From contig CAJLRL010000003.1 of the NCBI GenBank assembly GCA_905209075.1, positions 62,001 through 126,000 of the forward strand: a stretch of 64,000 bases of DNA, written 5' to 3'. The DNA is from an uncultured Lachnospiraceae bacterium. GTDB taxonomy: Bacteria; Bacillota; Clostridia; Lachnospirales; Lachnospiraceae. The translations under genes were made by a program, and so were the position numbers. A model generated the notes under the pieces. That model worked only from the letters and a program-made list of their open reading frames with translations. It was not told the origin of the DNA and did no database searches. Shown here piece by piece: positions 53,592 through 63,748 of this stretch. Within the stretch, counting starts at the first letter, position 1; every line of letters starts with the position of its first letter.

Positions 53592-54686
53592 TTAAATTAT
53601 AGCCTGAATATATAGATCAGGATGTTCTTTTAGTTTTATTATTTCATCTGTCATTTCCAGTTTGACAACCGGGCGGCTCAGTTTTGAATCGAGACAGACG
53701 ATTTTTGCAATTTCTTCTGTGCTGAGCAAAACTTCACTTCCGATATAGGAATCTGCAATTTTGTGAAGAAAAGTGTAGATAAAATCCGGATGAAATCTGC
53801 ATAATCCATTTTGCTCGAATGTTGCAATGACATCAAACGGACATATGGCATCATGGTAGCAGCGGACGGATGTCATGGCATCATATACGTCTGCTATTGA
53901 CACTATGCAGGCATAATTGCACAGCTTTTCACCTTTATAGCCAAATGGATAACCGGAGCCGTCGTATCGTTCGTGATGTAGAAGAACAGCATCTTTTATG
54001 CGTTTATCGATCCTTTGATCCTTTATTGCTTCAAAACCGAATATTGTGTGTTTTTTTACAAAATCGTATTCAGAAGTGGTAAGTTTTCCAGGCTTTAAAA
54101 GGATTATGTCAGGTATTTTGATCTTTCCTATATCGTGTATGAGTCCTGCTAATGTGACATTATCAAGATCAGCCTTGTCCATGCCTGCCCATGTGCCTAT
54201 AAGGCGTGAGATAATGGCAACATTCATGGAGTGTGCCTGTGTTGAACTGTCAATCTTCTGCAATTCATGTATTATTGCAAAAAGCTCATATGTTGAATCA
54301 AATCTATTAAAAAGATTTACAGTATCTTCAATGAGATCAGGTTCATCAATTTCAATGCGGCGGAAAATGATGTCGTTTAAGCTGTTCTCCATGAGAGCAA
54401 TTGCAGATATGTAGCGTTCTTTAAATTTTTCAAAATCAGGACGTGAAAGCACACGCTGAAGGTATGTCTTTTCAACTTCGTGTTTGTGCTCCAATGCAAG
54501 AGCAGTTTGTGGAGGTATCTCTCCATCTATTATTTCTACAGAAGGAATCTGATAATAGCAAATCTGGGAAATCATCTGTTTTGTAAGACAACTGTTCTTA
54601 TAGACTATTATCTGTCCCATACGTGATAAAACGTTCTGGGCAACTATCATACCCTCTGTCAAATCATTTACTTTTACTGTATGCAC
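53592..54686 (-). CDS. HD-GYP-domain phosphodiesterase-like protein
   Basis: A 364-residue protein with a GTG start at 54686 (- strand) and SD AAGGAAC. The HD-GYP domain covers about residues 140-330: LIHDIGKIKIPD, later HHERYDGSGYPFGYKGEKL, with the HD and GYP parts intact. Such domains cleave cyclic di-GMP. The N-terminus (VNDLTEGMIVAQNVL) is like that of other HD-GYP proteins. No TM segment or sensor is seen, so activity would be set from the cytoplasm. Confidence 0.88.
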   Translation of the reverse strand: MHTVKVNDLTEGMIVAQNVLSRMGQIIVYKNSCLTKQMISQICYYQIPSVEIIDGEIPPQTALALEHKHEVEKTYLQRVLSRPDFEKFKERYISAIALMENSLNDIIFRRIEIDEPDLIEDTVNLFNRFDSTYELFAIIHELQKIDSSTQAHSMNVAIISRLIGTWAGMDKADLDNVTLAGLIHDIGKIKIPDIILLKPGKLTTSEYDFVKKHTIFGFEAIKDQRIDKRIKDAVLLHHERYDGSGYPFGYKGEKLCNYACIVSIADVYDAMTSVRCYHDAICPFDVIATFEQNGLCRFHPDFIYTFLHKIADSYIGSEVLLSTEEIAKIVCLDSKLSRPVVKLEMTDEIIKLKEHPDLYIQAII

Positions 54687-54802
54687 GTATTTGTTCCTTT
54701 CTATAATTATTTAACTAAAACTATTATACCAAAAAATTCTATACAAAAAAAGTCAAAACTAGTATAATTAACAAGATAATATAGTTGAATGGATGGTGTT
54801 GC

Positions 54803-56665
54803 ATGGAGATTAAGATTTCAGAAGGGGATTTCGCCCATATGGGTGTATACCAGGAAAAAGAATCAATCGTGTTTACATTTGAGGCAGAGAAGAATGATAC
54901 CTGCAGCATTGTATTAATAAGCGAAAAAGATTGTAAAAATATAAAAATAGATATACCTGATGAGTACTCGTTAGGCTCAATACGTTCTGTCCGCATAAAG
55001 GGGATAAAACCGTATGATTTTTCATATTATTTTATGGTAAATGGCAGAAAAAGGATGGATCCGTATGCAACCGCGATCAAAGGGCGGGAAATATGGAATG
55101 ACGCAGAAAGAAAAAAGTCTGACTATGAGATATATTGTAAGATTGCAAATCAGAAATTTTCATGGAAGGATGATCATGCGCCAGAGATCTTAAAGAGTGA
55201 TATGATAATTTATAAGTTAAATATCCGCAGCTTCTCAATGGATCTTGTATCTGGCAGAAAAGAATGTGGAACATTTAAAGCTGTTATGCGCAAGATTAAA
55301 TACTTAAAGGAACTGGGGATCACATCGCTTCTTTTTATGCCGGTATATGAATTCGAAGAAATGAATATCCCGCCAAAGGTTGAAATCCCGGAATATGCCA
55401 AAAATAAAACAAAAATAGCACAAAAGACAGACGAAATGGTTCAAAAGACGGATAAAGTAAATATGTGGGGATACGGAGACGGCAGTTATTTTGCGGTAAA
55501 AGCTTCGTACGCATATGATCCCAAAAATGCAGCGTCGGAATTTAAATCACTTGTAAAAAAACTCCATGAAAATAATATGGAGTGTATTATGGAAATGCAT
55601 TTTATGGATACGGCAAACCATAATCTTATAATAGAAGCCTTAAGATTCTGGGTTAAGGAATATCATGTCGATGGATTTAAGCTGATAGGGGATAATCTGC
55701 CTGTCACGGCAATAGTCCAGGATCTGCTTTTAAGCCGCACCAAGATACTATATGAGAATTTTGATCTTTCATCAGTACCGGATGGAAGAACATGCGAAAA
55801 TCTTTATATAGACAAAGAAGAATATATGTATCCCGCTCGTAAAGTATTAAACCATATGAATGCAGATATGAAAGAGCTTCTTGATCAGCAGCGCAAGCAG
55901 GGAGATGGATATGGTTTTATAAATTATATAGCTGGGAATAATGGTTTTACGCTTTGTGACCTTTTTATGTATAATGATAAGCACAACGAAAATAATGGTG
56001 AGGATAACAAAGATGGCGCGGTATGGAATTTCAGCAATAATTATGGTGTAGAGGGTCCGTCAAATAAAAAGTATATAAAAAGCATCCGCAGACTTAAATG
56101 GAAAAATGCGATGATGCTTTTATTTCTGGCGCAGGGTGTACCAGCGGTAATGGCAGGAGATGAATTTGAAAATTCACAGTCAGGCAATAATAATGCATAC
56201 TGTCAGGATAACGAGACCGGATGGGTAAACTGGAAAAATGAAAGAAAAAACCGTAAAAATATACAGTTTTTAAAGGATTTAATAAGCTTTAGAAAAAAAT
56301 ATCCCATAATTTCAAATCCAAAGCCGTTTAAATTCTGTGATTACAAGACAACCGGTTATCCGGATCTGTCATATCATGGCAGCAGTGCATGGATATCACA
56401 ATTTGATCTCGACAGAATGTGCGTCGGAACCATGTATTGTGGTGAGTACAGCAGCGACAATAAAGAATATGTGTATATTGCATATAATTTTTATTCATAC
56501 AGGGAAATGTTAGCGCTCCCTAAATTGCAGAAAGGAAAGAAATGGTACAAAATAGCCGACAGCAGTAGAAATGAAAATATCTTTTCATATGATGCTGCAC
56601 CATCAAAAGATCAGCAGTTTGTGCAGATGGAACCTCAGGCGGTTTGTATCCTTATTGGAAAATGA
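54803..56665 (+). CDS. GlgX/isoamylase-like GH13 protein, catalytic residues lost
   Basis: A 620-residue protein; ATG 54803 has a better start context than the in-frame TTG at 54785. The fold is isoamylase-like, with a CBM48-like start and a barrel that includes NGFTLCDLFMYNDKH and GEDNKDG. Three sites differ from active enzymes. GFRFDL is GFKLIG, so the nucleophile Asp is Ile295. The HD before GFTL is NN, so the third acid is Asn380. Glu318 (ILYENFD) remains. It is very likely not a hydrolase, perhaps a sugar-binding or regulatory protein. The next gene overlaps by ATGA. Confidence 0.75.
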   Translation: MEIKISEGDFAHMGVYQEKESIVFTFEAEKNDTCSIVLISEKDCKNIKIDIPDEYSLGSIRSVRIKGIKPYDFSYYFMVNGRKRMDPYATAIKGREIWNDAERKKSDYEIYCKIANQKFSWKDDHAPEILKSDMIIYKLNIRSFSMDLVSGRKECGTFKAVMRKIKYLKELGITSLLFMPVYEFEEMNIPPKVEIPEYAKNKTKIAQKTDEMVQKTDKVNMWGYGDGSYFAVKASYAYDPKNAASEFKSLVKKLHENNMECIMEMHFMDTANHNLIIEALRFWVKEYHVDGFKLIGDNLPVTAIVQDLLLSRTKILYENFDLSSVPDGRTCENLYIDKEEYMYPARKVLNHMNADMKELLDQQRKQGDGYGFINYIAGNNGFTLCDLFMYNDKHNENNGEDNKDGAVWNFSNNYGVEGPSNKKYIKSIRRLKWKNAMMLLFLAQGVPAVMAGDEFENSQSGNNNAYCQDNETGWVNWKNERKNRKNIQFLKDLISFRKKYPIISNPKPFKFCDYKTTGYPDLSYHGSSAWISQFDLDRMCVGTMYCGEYSSDNKEYVYIAYNFYSYREMLALPKLQKGKKWYKIADSSRNENIFSYDAAPSKDQQFVQMEPQAVCILIGK

Positions 56666-57276
56666 TAAACGCAGTTAAACATTTTATTACTATAACAAGA
56701 CATAAAAATCTCGTATTGGCCGGATGTTTTAAGATCGGACTTTATAAGCAGGGACTGCTCCATGATCTGTCAAAATACAGTCCGGCAGAGTTTCTGGTTG
56801 GATGTAAATATTATAAAGGCTATATGAGTCCGAATAATGCAGAACGGATGGACAAAGGATATTCATCGGCATGGCTTCACCATAAGGGACGCAATAAGCA
56901 TCATCTCGAATACTGGATAGACTATGCGGTATCTGAAGATAAAAAAGGCGGCAAAGATCATTGCGGGATGACTGGCATGAAGATGCCGGTGAAATATGTC
57001 TGTGAGATGTTCATAGATCGTATAAGTGCGTCAAAGAACTATCAGAGAGAAAAATATACAGACAGTAGTCCTATAGAGTATTACCTTAAAAGTGTGGATC
57101 ATTATATGATACATGAGGATACAAAGGAATTGATCGAATATATGCTTTATATGCTCGCTGAAAAGGGTGAGAAATATACATTTTCATATGTAAAGAATGA
57201 AGTACTGAAAGGAAAAGTTCCCTATGACAGTACTTCGCTTAAAAAGTTAAAGGATGAACTTCATGTCAGGCGGTAG
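56662..57276 (+). CDS. DUF5662-type protein with His-rich motifs
   Basis: A 204-residue cytoplasmic protein. ATG 56662 overlaps the previous stop by ATGA; the upstream TTG 56644 is less likely. I recognise the DUF5662 pattern LLHDLSKYSPAEF, then WLHHKGRNKHHLEYWIDY. The paired His/Asp groups look like a metal site of HD type. Its gene end overlaps the converging pseudouridine synthase gene by 30 bases. Function unknown. Confidence 0.7.
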   Translation: MINAVKHFITITRHKNLVLAGCFKIGLYKQGLLHDLSKYSPAEFLVGCKYYKGYMSPNNAERMDKGYSSAWLHHKGRNKHHLEYWIDYAVSEDKKGGKDHCGMTGMKMPVKYVCEMFIDRISASKNYQREKYTDSSPIEYYLKSVDHYMIHEDTKELIEYMLYMLAEKGEKYTFSYVKNEVLKGKVPYDSTSLKKLKDELHVRR

Positions 57277-58134
57277 CGGGGCATGGAGTGTCATCTTTTT
57301 TTGTGTGACTGGATGGATAAATTCCAGACATGCAGAATGCAATGACTGTCGTTGTATATATCTGTAGTCTGGATTATATAAAAAGTCGCCTATGAGAGGA
57401 TGACCTATATATTTCATATGAACACGTATCTGGTGGGTTCTTCCTGTCTCTAAAACAAGTGATATAAGTGAAAGATCCATTTGTGGGTTATATTTAAGAG
57501 GAAAACAATGCGTTACGGCTCTTTCACCATTTTCATAGTCAACACAGCGCTCAATGGTCGAACCGTTAAGACGGGCGATAGGGCAGTCAATCGTCAAAGG
57601 GGAGTCTATTTTTCCACAGCAGATGGCAGTATACTGTCGTTGCAGCTGTTTTTTTGCTACTGCATTTGAAAGAACAGCAGCACTCAATGAATTTTTGGCG
57701 ATCATCGTAAGACCTGTGGTGTCCTTATCAAGCCTGTTTACGCACCGGAAAACAAAATCCTTGTTCTGGTTTTTATAGTAATACATAAGGGCATTTGCAA
57801 GTGTGTTTGTGTGGTTGCCCATTGAGGGATGTACAGGCATGCCGGAGGGTTTGTTTATGACGATGATGTCTTCATCTTCGTATACGATATCGAGTTTTAT
57901 ATTTACAGGTTCGATATTTATGGAATTTTCATGTTCGATCAGTCTGATCGATATTTCGTCATCTTTACATAGTTTCTCGTTTGTATATGCCCATGTATCA
58001 TTTCGTGTGATGCCGTTCTGTGTTTTTTTCAGCTGGATCAAAACAGCGTGGGAACAGCCTTTTTCTTTAAGAAATACTTCTATAGTCTTACCGGCATCAT
58101 TTTCTGATACTTTATAATTTAAAATACGTTCCAT
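57247..58134 (-). CDS. RluA-family pseudouridine synthase
   Basis: A 295-residue RNA modification enzyme that isomerises U to pseudouridine in rRNA or tRNA. The catalytic motif is RLDKDTTGL, with the Asp in place. Before it, INKPSGMPVHPSMG, and later GRTHQIRVHMKYIGHPLIGD, are typical. The N-terminus has an S4-like domain (KTIEVFLKEKG). SD TGGAGAA on the - strand. The target site (RluC/D or YlyB-like) cannot be fixed from sequence. Confidence 0.92.
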   Translation of the reverse strand: MERILNYKVSENDAGKTIEVFLKEKGCSHAVLIQLKKTQNGITRNDTWAYTNEKLCKDDEISIRLIEHENSINIEPVNIKLDIVYEDEDIIVINKPSGMPVHPSMGNHTNTLANALMYYYKNQNKDFVFRCVNRLDKDTTGLTMIAKNSLSAAVLSNAVAKKQLQRQYTAICCGKIDSPLTIDCPIARLNGSTIERCVDYENGERAVTHCFPLKYNPQMDLSLISLVLETGRTHQIRVHMKYIGHPLIGDFLYNPDYRYIQRQSLHSACLEFIHPVTQKKMTLHAPLPPDMKFIL

Positions 58135-58246
58135 TTTTTCTCCAGATTAAGTGTAATGAAATATTATTATAGCATTTTTATAGTGGAAAAGCACACAAAA
58201 ACTAAACATTGCATATTATATATAAATTAAGTTATCAGGGTGCCGT

Positions 58247-58870
58247 GTGGAAGCTTTTTTATCGCCTTTGACAAAAGCGGAGGAAGAAGACTGTATTAAA
58301 CGATTAAATAATAATGATAAGAGTGCCAGGGAACAGTTGATTTTACACAATATGCGCCTTGTAGCGCATGTGACTAAAAAATATTCTGTGAATGAGGATG
58401 AAAGTGAAGAACTTATCTCTATAGGAACTGTGGGCCTTATAAAGGCGGTATCGTCTTTTAAAGCAGATTATGGGAGCAGATTTGCAACGTATGCAATAAG
58501 GTGCATAGAAAATGAAATACTAATGTATTACAGAAGCAAAAAAAAGACAAAATCGGATGTTTCTCTTTTTGAACCGATAGGTACTGATAAGGAGGGCAAT
58601 CAGATACAGCTTATGGATGTGATAGAAAATGACGATATAGACGTTTCTAACAATATCCTAAAAAACGAGAGTATAGACAAATTAAATAAATATATAAAAG
58701 AAGTCTTAAGTGAACGTGAATATTATATCCTTGTGCAAAGATACGGACTTTTAGGGCACGAAGAGATGACGCAGCGGCAGATCGCAAAGATACTTGGAAT
58801 TTCAAGATCGTATGTATCGAGAATAGAAAAAAGAGCGCTGGATAAATTGAAAAAAGTTTTAGAATTTTAA
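58247..58870 (+). CDS. sigK: Sporulation sigma factor SigK, without pro-sequence
   Basis: A 207-residue sigma factor, GTG start with AGGGTG before it. Region 2 reads LRHNMRLVAHV-like (LILHNMRLVAHVTKKY), with SIGTVGLIKAVSSF and YAIRCIENEIL, the SigK/SigE group. Region 4 has MTQRQIAKILGISRSYVSRIEKRALDKL. The protein starts near PLTKAEEEDCI, which lines up with mature Bacillus SigK. The ~20-residue hydrophobic pro-sequence is missing, and an in-frame stop (58223) rules out an upstream extension. No skin-like insert breaks the gene. Late mother-cell genes would be its targets. Confidence 0.9.
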   Translation: MEAFLSPLTKAEEEDCIKRLNNNDKSAREQLILHNMRLVAHVTKKYSVNEDESEELISIGTVGLIKAVSSFKADYGSRFATYAIRCIENEILMYYRSKKKTKSDVSLFEPIGTDKEGNQIQLMDVIENDDIDVSNNILKNESIDKLNKYIKEVLSEREYYILVQRYGLLGHEEMTQRQIAKILGISRSYVSRIEKRALDKLKKVLEF

Positions 58871-58962
58871 TGAAAAACATGAAAATATATGTTATTATAA
58901 TATTCCAATCTTTTTTGTGCATTGTTCTATGCATTAATTCCCGGATGGAATAGGAGTTATAT

Positions 58963-60498
58963 ATGTACAGTACAGTAAAAACCGCAGTATTAAGCGGAAT
59001 AGAGGCTATACCTGTCTGTGTTGAAGTTGATATATCCACAGGTATGCCTGTTTTTGATATGGTTGGAAATATTACGTCTGAGGTAAGGGAGGCAAAGGAA
59101 AGGGTTAAAACCGCACTCCATAATTATAATGTCATATTGCCGGCGAAAAGAGTGACAATAAATCTTTCGCCGGCTGATGTACGGAAAAATGGCACAGGCT
59201 TTGACATACCGATAGCAGTGGCAATACTTAAAGCCCTTGGGATAATAAACTGTGATATAGATGAATATATGTTTGTCGGAGAACTTAATCTAAGTGGAGA
59301 TGTCCTTCCTGTAAAAGGGATCCTTCCGATAGTCTTTGATGAAACACAGAGTGGACGAAGCAAAAAATTTGTTGTTCCATGGAAAAATTATAATGAAGCA
59401 AAGCTTGTACCGGATGCACAGATCATCGGGATTAAAACATTAGGAGATCTTATTGCTATATTAAATGGGGACAAGCTTCCGGATATCGTAGAGCCTGCAT
59501 GTGAAAGTAAAAAAGACCATTTACATTATCCGGATTTTAAGGATGTAAACGGGCAGCAGTTACTAAAAAGAGCATGTGAAACTGCTGCAAGCGGAATGCA
59601 TAATATACTGCTTGTCGGTCCGCCTGGCGCAGGAAAGACAATGATCGCAGAGAGAATGCCGTCTATACTGCCTCCGCTGACAGAAGATGAAAAACTGGAA
59701 GTGTCTAAGGTGTACAGCGTATGTGGACTGCTTGATAACGAAAACGTCCTGCTGGATAACAGACCATTCAGAAGTCCGCATTATTCAGTTACGCAGACGG
59801 CACTTATAGGTGGAGGACTAAAGATTATGCCGGGAGAAATATCACTTGCGCATAAGGGAGTTTTATTTTTAGATGAGCTCGTTGAATTTAAAGGCGGCAT
59901 AATAGATCTGCTCCGGGCACCGATGGAGGATGGTCATATAAGACTTTCACGGGGGAACAGAAGTATTACATATCCGGCAGATTTTCTGCTGTTTGCTGCC
60001 ATGAATCCATGTAATTGCGGGTATTATCCTGACATGCAAAGGTGTAGATGCACAGAACCTACACTTAGAAGATATTTTGAGAGAATATCACAGCCGATGC
60101 TAGACCGCATAGATATTTGCGTTGAAGCTGCTGCGGTTAAATTTGATCAGATTATCGACAACAGTAAAAATGAAACTTCGGAACAGATAAGATGCCGTGT
60201 CATGACGTGTCACGAAATACAAAAAGAAAGATATAAAAATGAAAATTTTTCTTATAATTCAGGTATAACAAATGACAAATTAAAATATTACTGTTTTCTG
60301 GGGAAAAAGGAGCTTTCATATATGGAAAATATGTATGACAGGCTCGGTCTTACGGCACGGACATATCATAAAATATTAAGGGTTGCAAGAACTATTGCTG
60401 ATATGGAAAATGAAGATAATATACATGTCAGACATCTCAATGAGGCAATATGTTACAGAAGTATAAATGAAAAGTTCTGGGGGAGTTGTAATAAATGA
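58963..60498 (+). CDS. comM: YifB/ComM-type Mg-chelatase-like ATPase
   Basis: A 511-residue AAA+ protein. The N-terminal LonC-like domain begins VKTAVLSGIEAIPVCVEVDI. The ATPase has GPPGAGKTMIAERMPSILPPL (Walker A) and KGVLFLDELVEF (Walker B), and a Cys cluster (NPCNCGYYPDMQRCRC). ComM is a helicase that helps branch migration in natural transformation. It overlaps dprA by ATGA, and DprA also acts on incoming DNA, so the two probably work together. Confidence 0.93.
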   Translation: MYSTVKTAVLSGIEAIPVCVEVDISTGMPVFDMVGNITSEVREAKERVKTALHNYNVILPAKRVTINLSPADVRKNGTGFDIPIAVAILKALGIINCDIDEYMFVGELNLSGDVLPVKGILPIVFDETQSGRSKKFVVPWKNYNEAKLVPDAQIIGIKTLGDLIAILNGDKLPDIVEPACESKKDHLHYPDFKDVNGQQLLKRACETAASGMHNILLVGPPGAGKTMIAERMPSILPPLTEDEKLEVSKVYSVCGLLDNENVLLDNRPFRSPHYSVTQTALIGGGLKIMPGEISLAHKGVLFLDELVEFKGGIIDLLRAPMEDGHIRLSRGNRSITYPADFLLFAAMNPCNCGYYPDMQRCRCTEPTLRRYFERISQPMLDRIDICVEAAAVKFDQIIDNSKNETSEQIRCRVMTCHEIQKERYKNENFSYNSGITNDKLKYYCFLGKKELSYMENMYDRLGLTARTYHKILRVARTIADMENEDNIHVRHLNEAICYRSINEKFWGSCNK

Positions 60499-61571
60499 AA
60501 TTTGAATATTGGCTGTCAAATATTTACATAGATAATACTAAAAAAATAAACTTAAAAAGATCAGGAATAGATGCTAGGACATTGTTTTATATGAAAAATG
60601 ATGAACTTGAAAAATTACAGATACTAACAGGAAAAGATATAGAAAAAATAGATAGATCCAGACAGACATGGGATATAGAAAAAAAGTGGGAGGATTTTGT
60701 TCTTACAGGAATTAATTTTACGAGCATCGGAATGGAGGACTATCCGCAAAAGCTGGTTGAAATACCGGACAGTCCATATGCACTGTATTACATTGGAAAA
60801 CTGCCGGATGAGTCCCAAAAGGCAGTTGCAATAGTCGGAGCCAGGATGAGAAGTGCATATGGGTGCGAAGTTGCAAAAAAAATTGCGCAGAAGCTGGCAC
60901 GGAATGGTATATCGGTCATAAGCGGCATGGCACGGGGAATAGACAGGGACGGGCATGTTGGAGCTTTGGAAGAAAATGGATTGACATATGCAGTATTGGG
61001 AAGTGGTGTGGATATTTGTTATCCAAAGGAAAATAAATTTCTCTATGAAAAAATTCCGCATTCAGGAGGCCTGATTTCGGAAAATCCGCCTGGAACAATG
61101 GCGGTTGCACGTAATTTTCCGCTGCGTAACAGAATAATTTCGGGACTGTGCGATAAGGTCGTGGTTGTTGAGGCAAAGGATAAAAGCGGATCACTTATAA
61201 CAGCAGATTATGCCATGGAACAGGGAAAAGATGTTTACGTTGTTCCCGGACGTATCACAGACCCTCTAAGCCGAGGCTGTAACCGCCTTATAAAGCAGGG
61301 GGCAGGAATAATTTATGATATAGATGATTTCATTGCAGATATTACTCTTACAGTGTTTAAAGAGTGTGTTCAAATGGATTTCAGAAAAAATGTACTTGAT
61401 AAAAAGAGTTTGTTGGTGTATAGTTTACTCGATTTTTCCCCAATTGGTTTGGGTGAACTTTTGGAAAAAGTACCATATGGATTATCAGAGCTTATTGAAA
61501 TAATTGAGTATCTGAAACATATCGGTTTTATTAAGGAATGCATTACAAATTATTATATTAAAACATTGTAG
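60495..61571 (+). CDS. dprA: DNA processing protein DprA
   Basis: A 358-residue single-strand DNA-binding protein that loads RecA during transformation. The Rossmann core has VAIVGARMRSAYG, then VISGMARGIDRDGHVGALE, YAVLGSGVDICYPKEN and SGGLISENPPG. The end carries a winged-helix-like part (about 290-358). Starts inside the comM stop. Full length. Whether this species is competent cannot be told from here. Confidence 0.93.
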   Translation: MKFEYWLSNIYIDNTKKINLKRSGIDARTLFYMKNDELEKLQILTGKDIEKIDRSRQTWDIEKKWEDFVLTGINFTSIGMEDYPQKLVEIPDSPYALYYIGKLPDESQKAVAIVGARMRSAYGCEVAKKIAQKLARNGISVISGMARGIDRDGHVGALEENGLTYAVLGSGVDICYPKENKFLYEKIPHSGGLISENPPGTMAVARNFPLRNRIISGLCDKVVVVEAKDKSGSLITADYAMEQGKDVYVVPGRITDPLSRGCNRLIKQGAGIIYDIDDFIADITLTVFKECVQMDFRKNVLDKKSLLVYSLLDFSPIGLGELLEKVPYGLSELIEIIEYLKHIGFIKECITNYYIKTL

Positions 61572-61599
61572 CCTATATGATGTAAAAGGAGTTTTATCA

Positions 61600-63690
61600 A
61601 TGGCAAAATATCTAGTTATTGTGGAGTCGCCTGCAAAGGTTAAGACGATCAAAAAGTTTTTGGGTAAAAATTATGAGGTAATGGCATCAAACGGACACGT
61701 CAGGGATCTGCCGAAAAGCCAGCTTGGAATAGATGTAGAGGGTGACTTTGAACCTAAATATATTACTATCAGGGGAAAGGGGGAAATTCTTGCAAAGCTT
61801 AGAAAAGAAGCAAAAAAAGCTGACAAGATATACCTTGCAACTGACCCTGACCGTGAAGGAGAGGCTATTTCGTGGCATTTATATGCAGCCCTCAAACTTG
61901 AAGGAAAAAATGTCAGCAGGATAAGCTTTAACGAGATAACAAAAAATGCTGTTAAAGAATCTCTTAAACATCCAAGAAAAATAGATATGGATCTTGTTGA
62001 TGCCCAGCAGGCAAGGAGAGTTCTTGACCGTATGGTGGGATACAAGATAAGTCCGCTTTTATGGGCAAAGGTCAAAAGAGGACTGAGTGCTGGCCGTGTA
62101 CAGTCTGTTGCGCTTAGGATAATCTGTGACCGTGAGGAAGAAATAAATGCCTTTATCCCTCAGGAATACTGGAGTCTTGATGCACTCGTCAACGTAGAGG
62201 GTGAGAAAAAACCTATAGCTGCAAAGCTGTATTCGAAGGGAAATGATAAGATAGCAGTTTCTTCAAAAGAAGAAATGGACAAGATATTGTCTGAACTAAA
62301 AGGGAAGGAATGTAAGGTCGTAAGCATAAAAAAAGGGGAGCGCACAAATAAGGCACCGCTTCCTTTTACGACCAGTACACTGCAGCAGGAAGCTTCAAAA
62401 GCTTTAAATTTCCCAATATCAAAAACCATGCGTATAGCGCAGCAGTTGTACGAGGGCGTTGATGTAAAGGGAATGGGAACAGTCGGTCTTATAACATACT
62501 TAAGAACTGATTCTGTAAGGATTTCAGAGGAAGCAGATTCAAGTGCAAGGGAATTCATAAAAGAAAATTATGGCGAAAAATACCTTTCAGATGATGCTGC
62601 CGTAAAGAAAAGCTCGAAAAAAATACAGGACGCACATGAGGCAATCAGACCATCTGACATAAACAGGGTACCATCTGACATAAAAGAATCTCTTTCAAGA
62701 GATCAGTTCAGATTATACCAGTTGATATGGAAGAGATTTGCTGCAAGCAGAATGGCAAAATCAGTGTATGAGACAACGTCTGTAAAAATTTCCATTGGAG
62801 ATTATATATTCAGCTTTTCTGCGTCCAAATTGTTATTTGATGGTTTTGAGCTTGCATACGTTCAGGCTGATGACGCAAAAAAGGAAAAACAGGTTGTCTT
62901 AAAGTCACTCGATGAGGATTCAAAGCTTTCAGTCGAAGAATTTGAACCTAAGCAGCATTTTACACAGGCACCGGCACATTATACTGAAGCTTCACTCGTA
63001 AAGACGCTTGAGGAACTGGGAATAGGACGTCCTAGTACCTATTCACCAACTATATCTACGATTCTTGCAAGAAGATATATTACAAAAGAGAACAGAAATC
63101 TGTATGTGACAGAAATCGGAGAGGTTGTCAATGCTATCATGAAAGAATCGTTTCCGACAGTCGTGGATGAAAATTTTACTGCTAATATGGAAAGTCTTCT
63201 TGACGGAGTGGCAGACGGAGAGGTAAACTGGAAAACTGTCATTGAAAACTTTTATCCGGATTTAAAAAATGCCGTAGATAAGGCTGAAAAAGAACTTGAA
63301 AAAGTGACTATAGAAGACGAAGTGTCAGAAGAAATATGTCCTGAGTGTGGAAGAAATATGGTCGTTAAATATGGACCGCATGGAAAATTCCTTGCCTGCC
63401 CGGGATTCCCGGAGTGCCGCTATACAATGCCTTATTTTGAAAAAATAGGTGTGGCATGTCCGAAATGCGGCAAGGACGTTGTCATTAAAAAGACAAGAAA
63501 AGGCCGTAAGTATTATGGATGTATAGATAATCCTGAGTGTGATTTTATGAGCTGGGGACGTCCGGTTGAACAGAAATGTCCAAGATGCGGTGGATATATG
63601 GTTGTTAAAGGAAATAAGATTGCCTGCGCAGATGAGCAGTGCGGTTATGTTACTGAAAAAACCGATAAAAAGGATGAAGAAAATAAGTAA
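61600..63690 (+). CDS. topA: DNA topoisomerase I
   Basis: A 696-residue type IA topoisomerase that relaxes negative supercoils. The TOPRIM opening is YLVIVESPAKVKTIKKFLG and the acidic triad is in ATDPDREGEAISWH. The active Tyr is in GLITYLRTDSVRIS. Three zinc ribbons close the protein (CPECGRN, CPKCGKD, CPRCGGY start the motifs; the third is followed by CADEQC). SD AAGGAG. It precedes codY, a common Clostridia order. Confidence 0.97.
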   Translation: MAKYLVIVESPAKVKTIKKFLGKNYEVMASNGHVRDLPKSQLGIDVEGDFEPKYITIRGKGEILAKLRKEAKKADKIYLATDPDREGEAISWHLYAALKLEGKNVSRISFNEITKNAVKESLKHPRKIDMDLVDAQQARRVLDRMVGYKISPLLWAKVKRGLSAGRVQSVALRIICDREEEINAFIPQEYWSLDALVNVEGEKKPIAAKLYSKGNDKIAVSSKEEMDKILSELKGKECKVVSIKKGERTNKAPLPFTTSTLQQEASKALNFPISKTMRIAQQLYEGVDVKGMGTVGLITYLRTDSVRISEEADSSAREFIKENYGEKYLSDDAAVKKSSKKIQDAHEAIRPSDINRVPSDIKESLSRDQFRLYQLIWKRFAASRMAKSVYETTSVKISIGDYIFSFSASKLLFDGFELAYVQADDAKKEKQVVLKSLDEDSKLSVEEFEPKQHFTQAPAHYTEASLVKTLEELGIGRPSTYSPTISTILARRYITKENRNLYVTEIGEVVNAIMKESFPTVVDENFTANMESLLDGVADGEVNWKTVIENFYPDLKNAVDKAEKELEKVTIEDEVSEEICPECGRNMVVKYGPHGKFLACPGFPECRYTMPYFEKIGVACPKCGKDVVIKKTRKGRKYYGCIDNPECDFMSWGRPVEQKCPRCGGYMVVKGNKIACADEQCGYVTEKTDKKDEENK

Positions 63691-63748
63691 CTGTTCAATG
63701 CACAGCAGTTATGATGATAATTTAAAATGAATGAGAGGATAACATTAT

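Noticed and set aside
58247..58870. Skin-like prophage insertion in sigK
   Set aside because: The frame is continuous from regions 2 to 4 with no break or recombinase gene.
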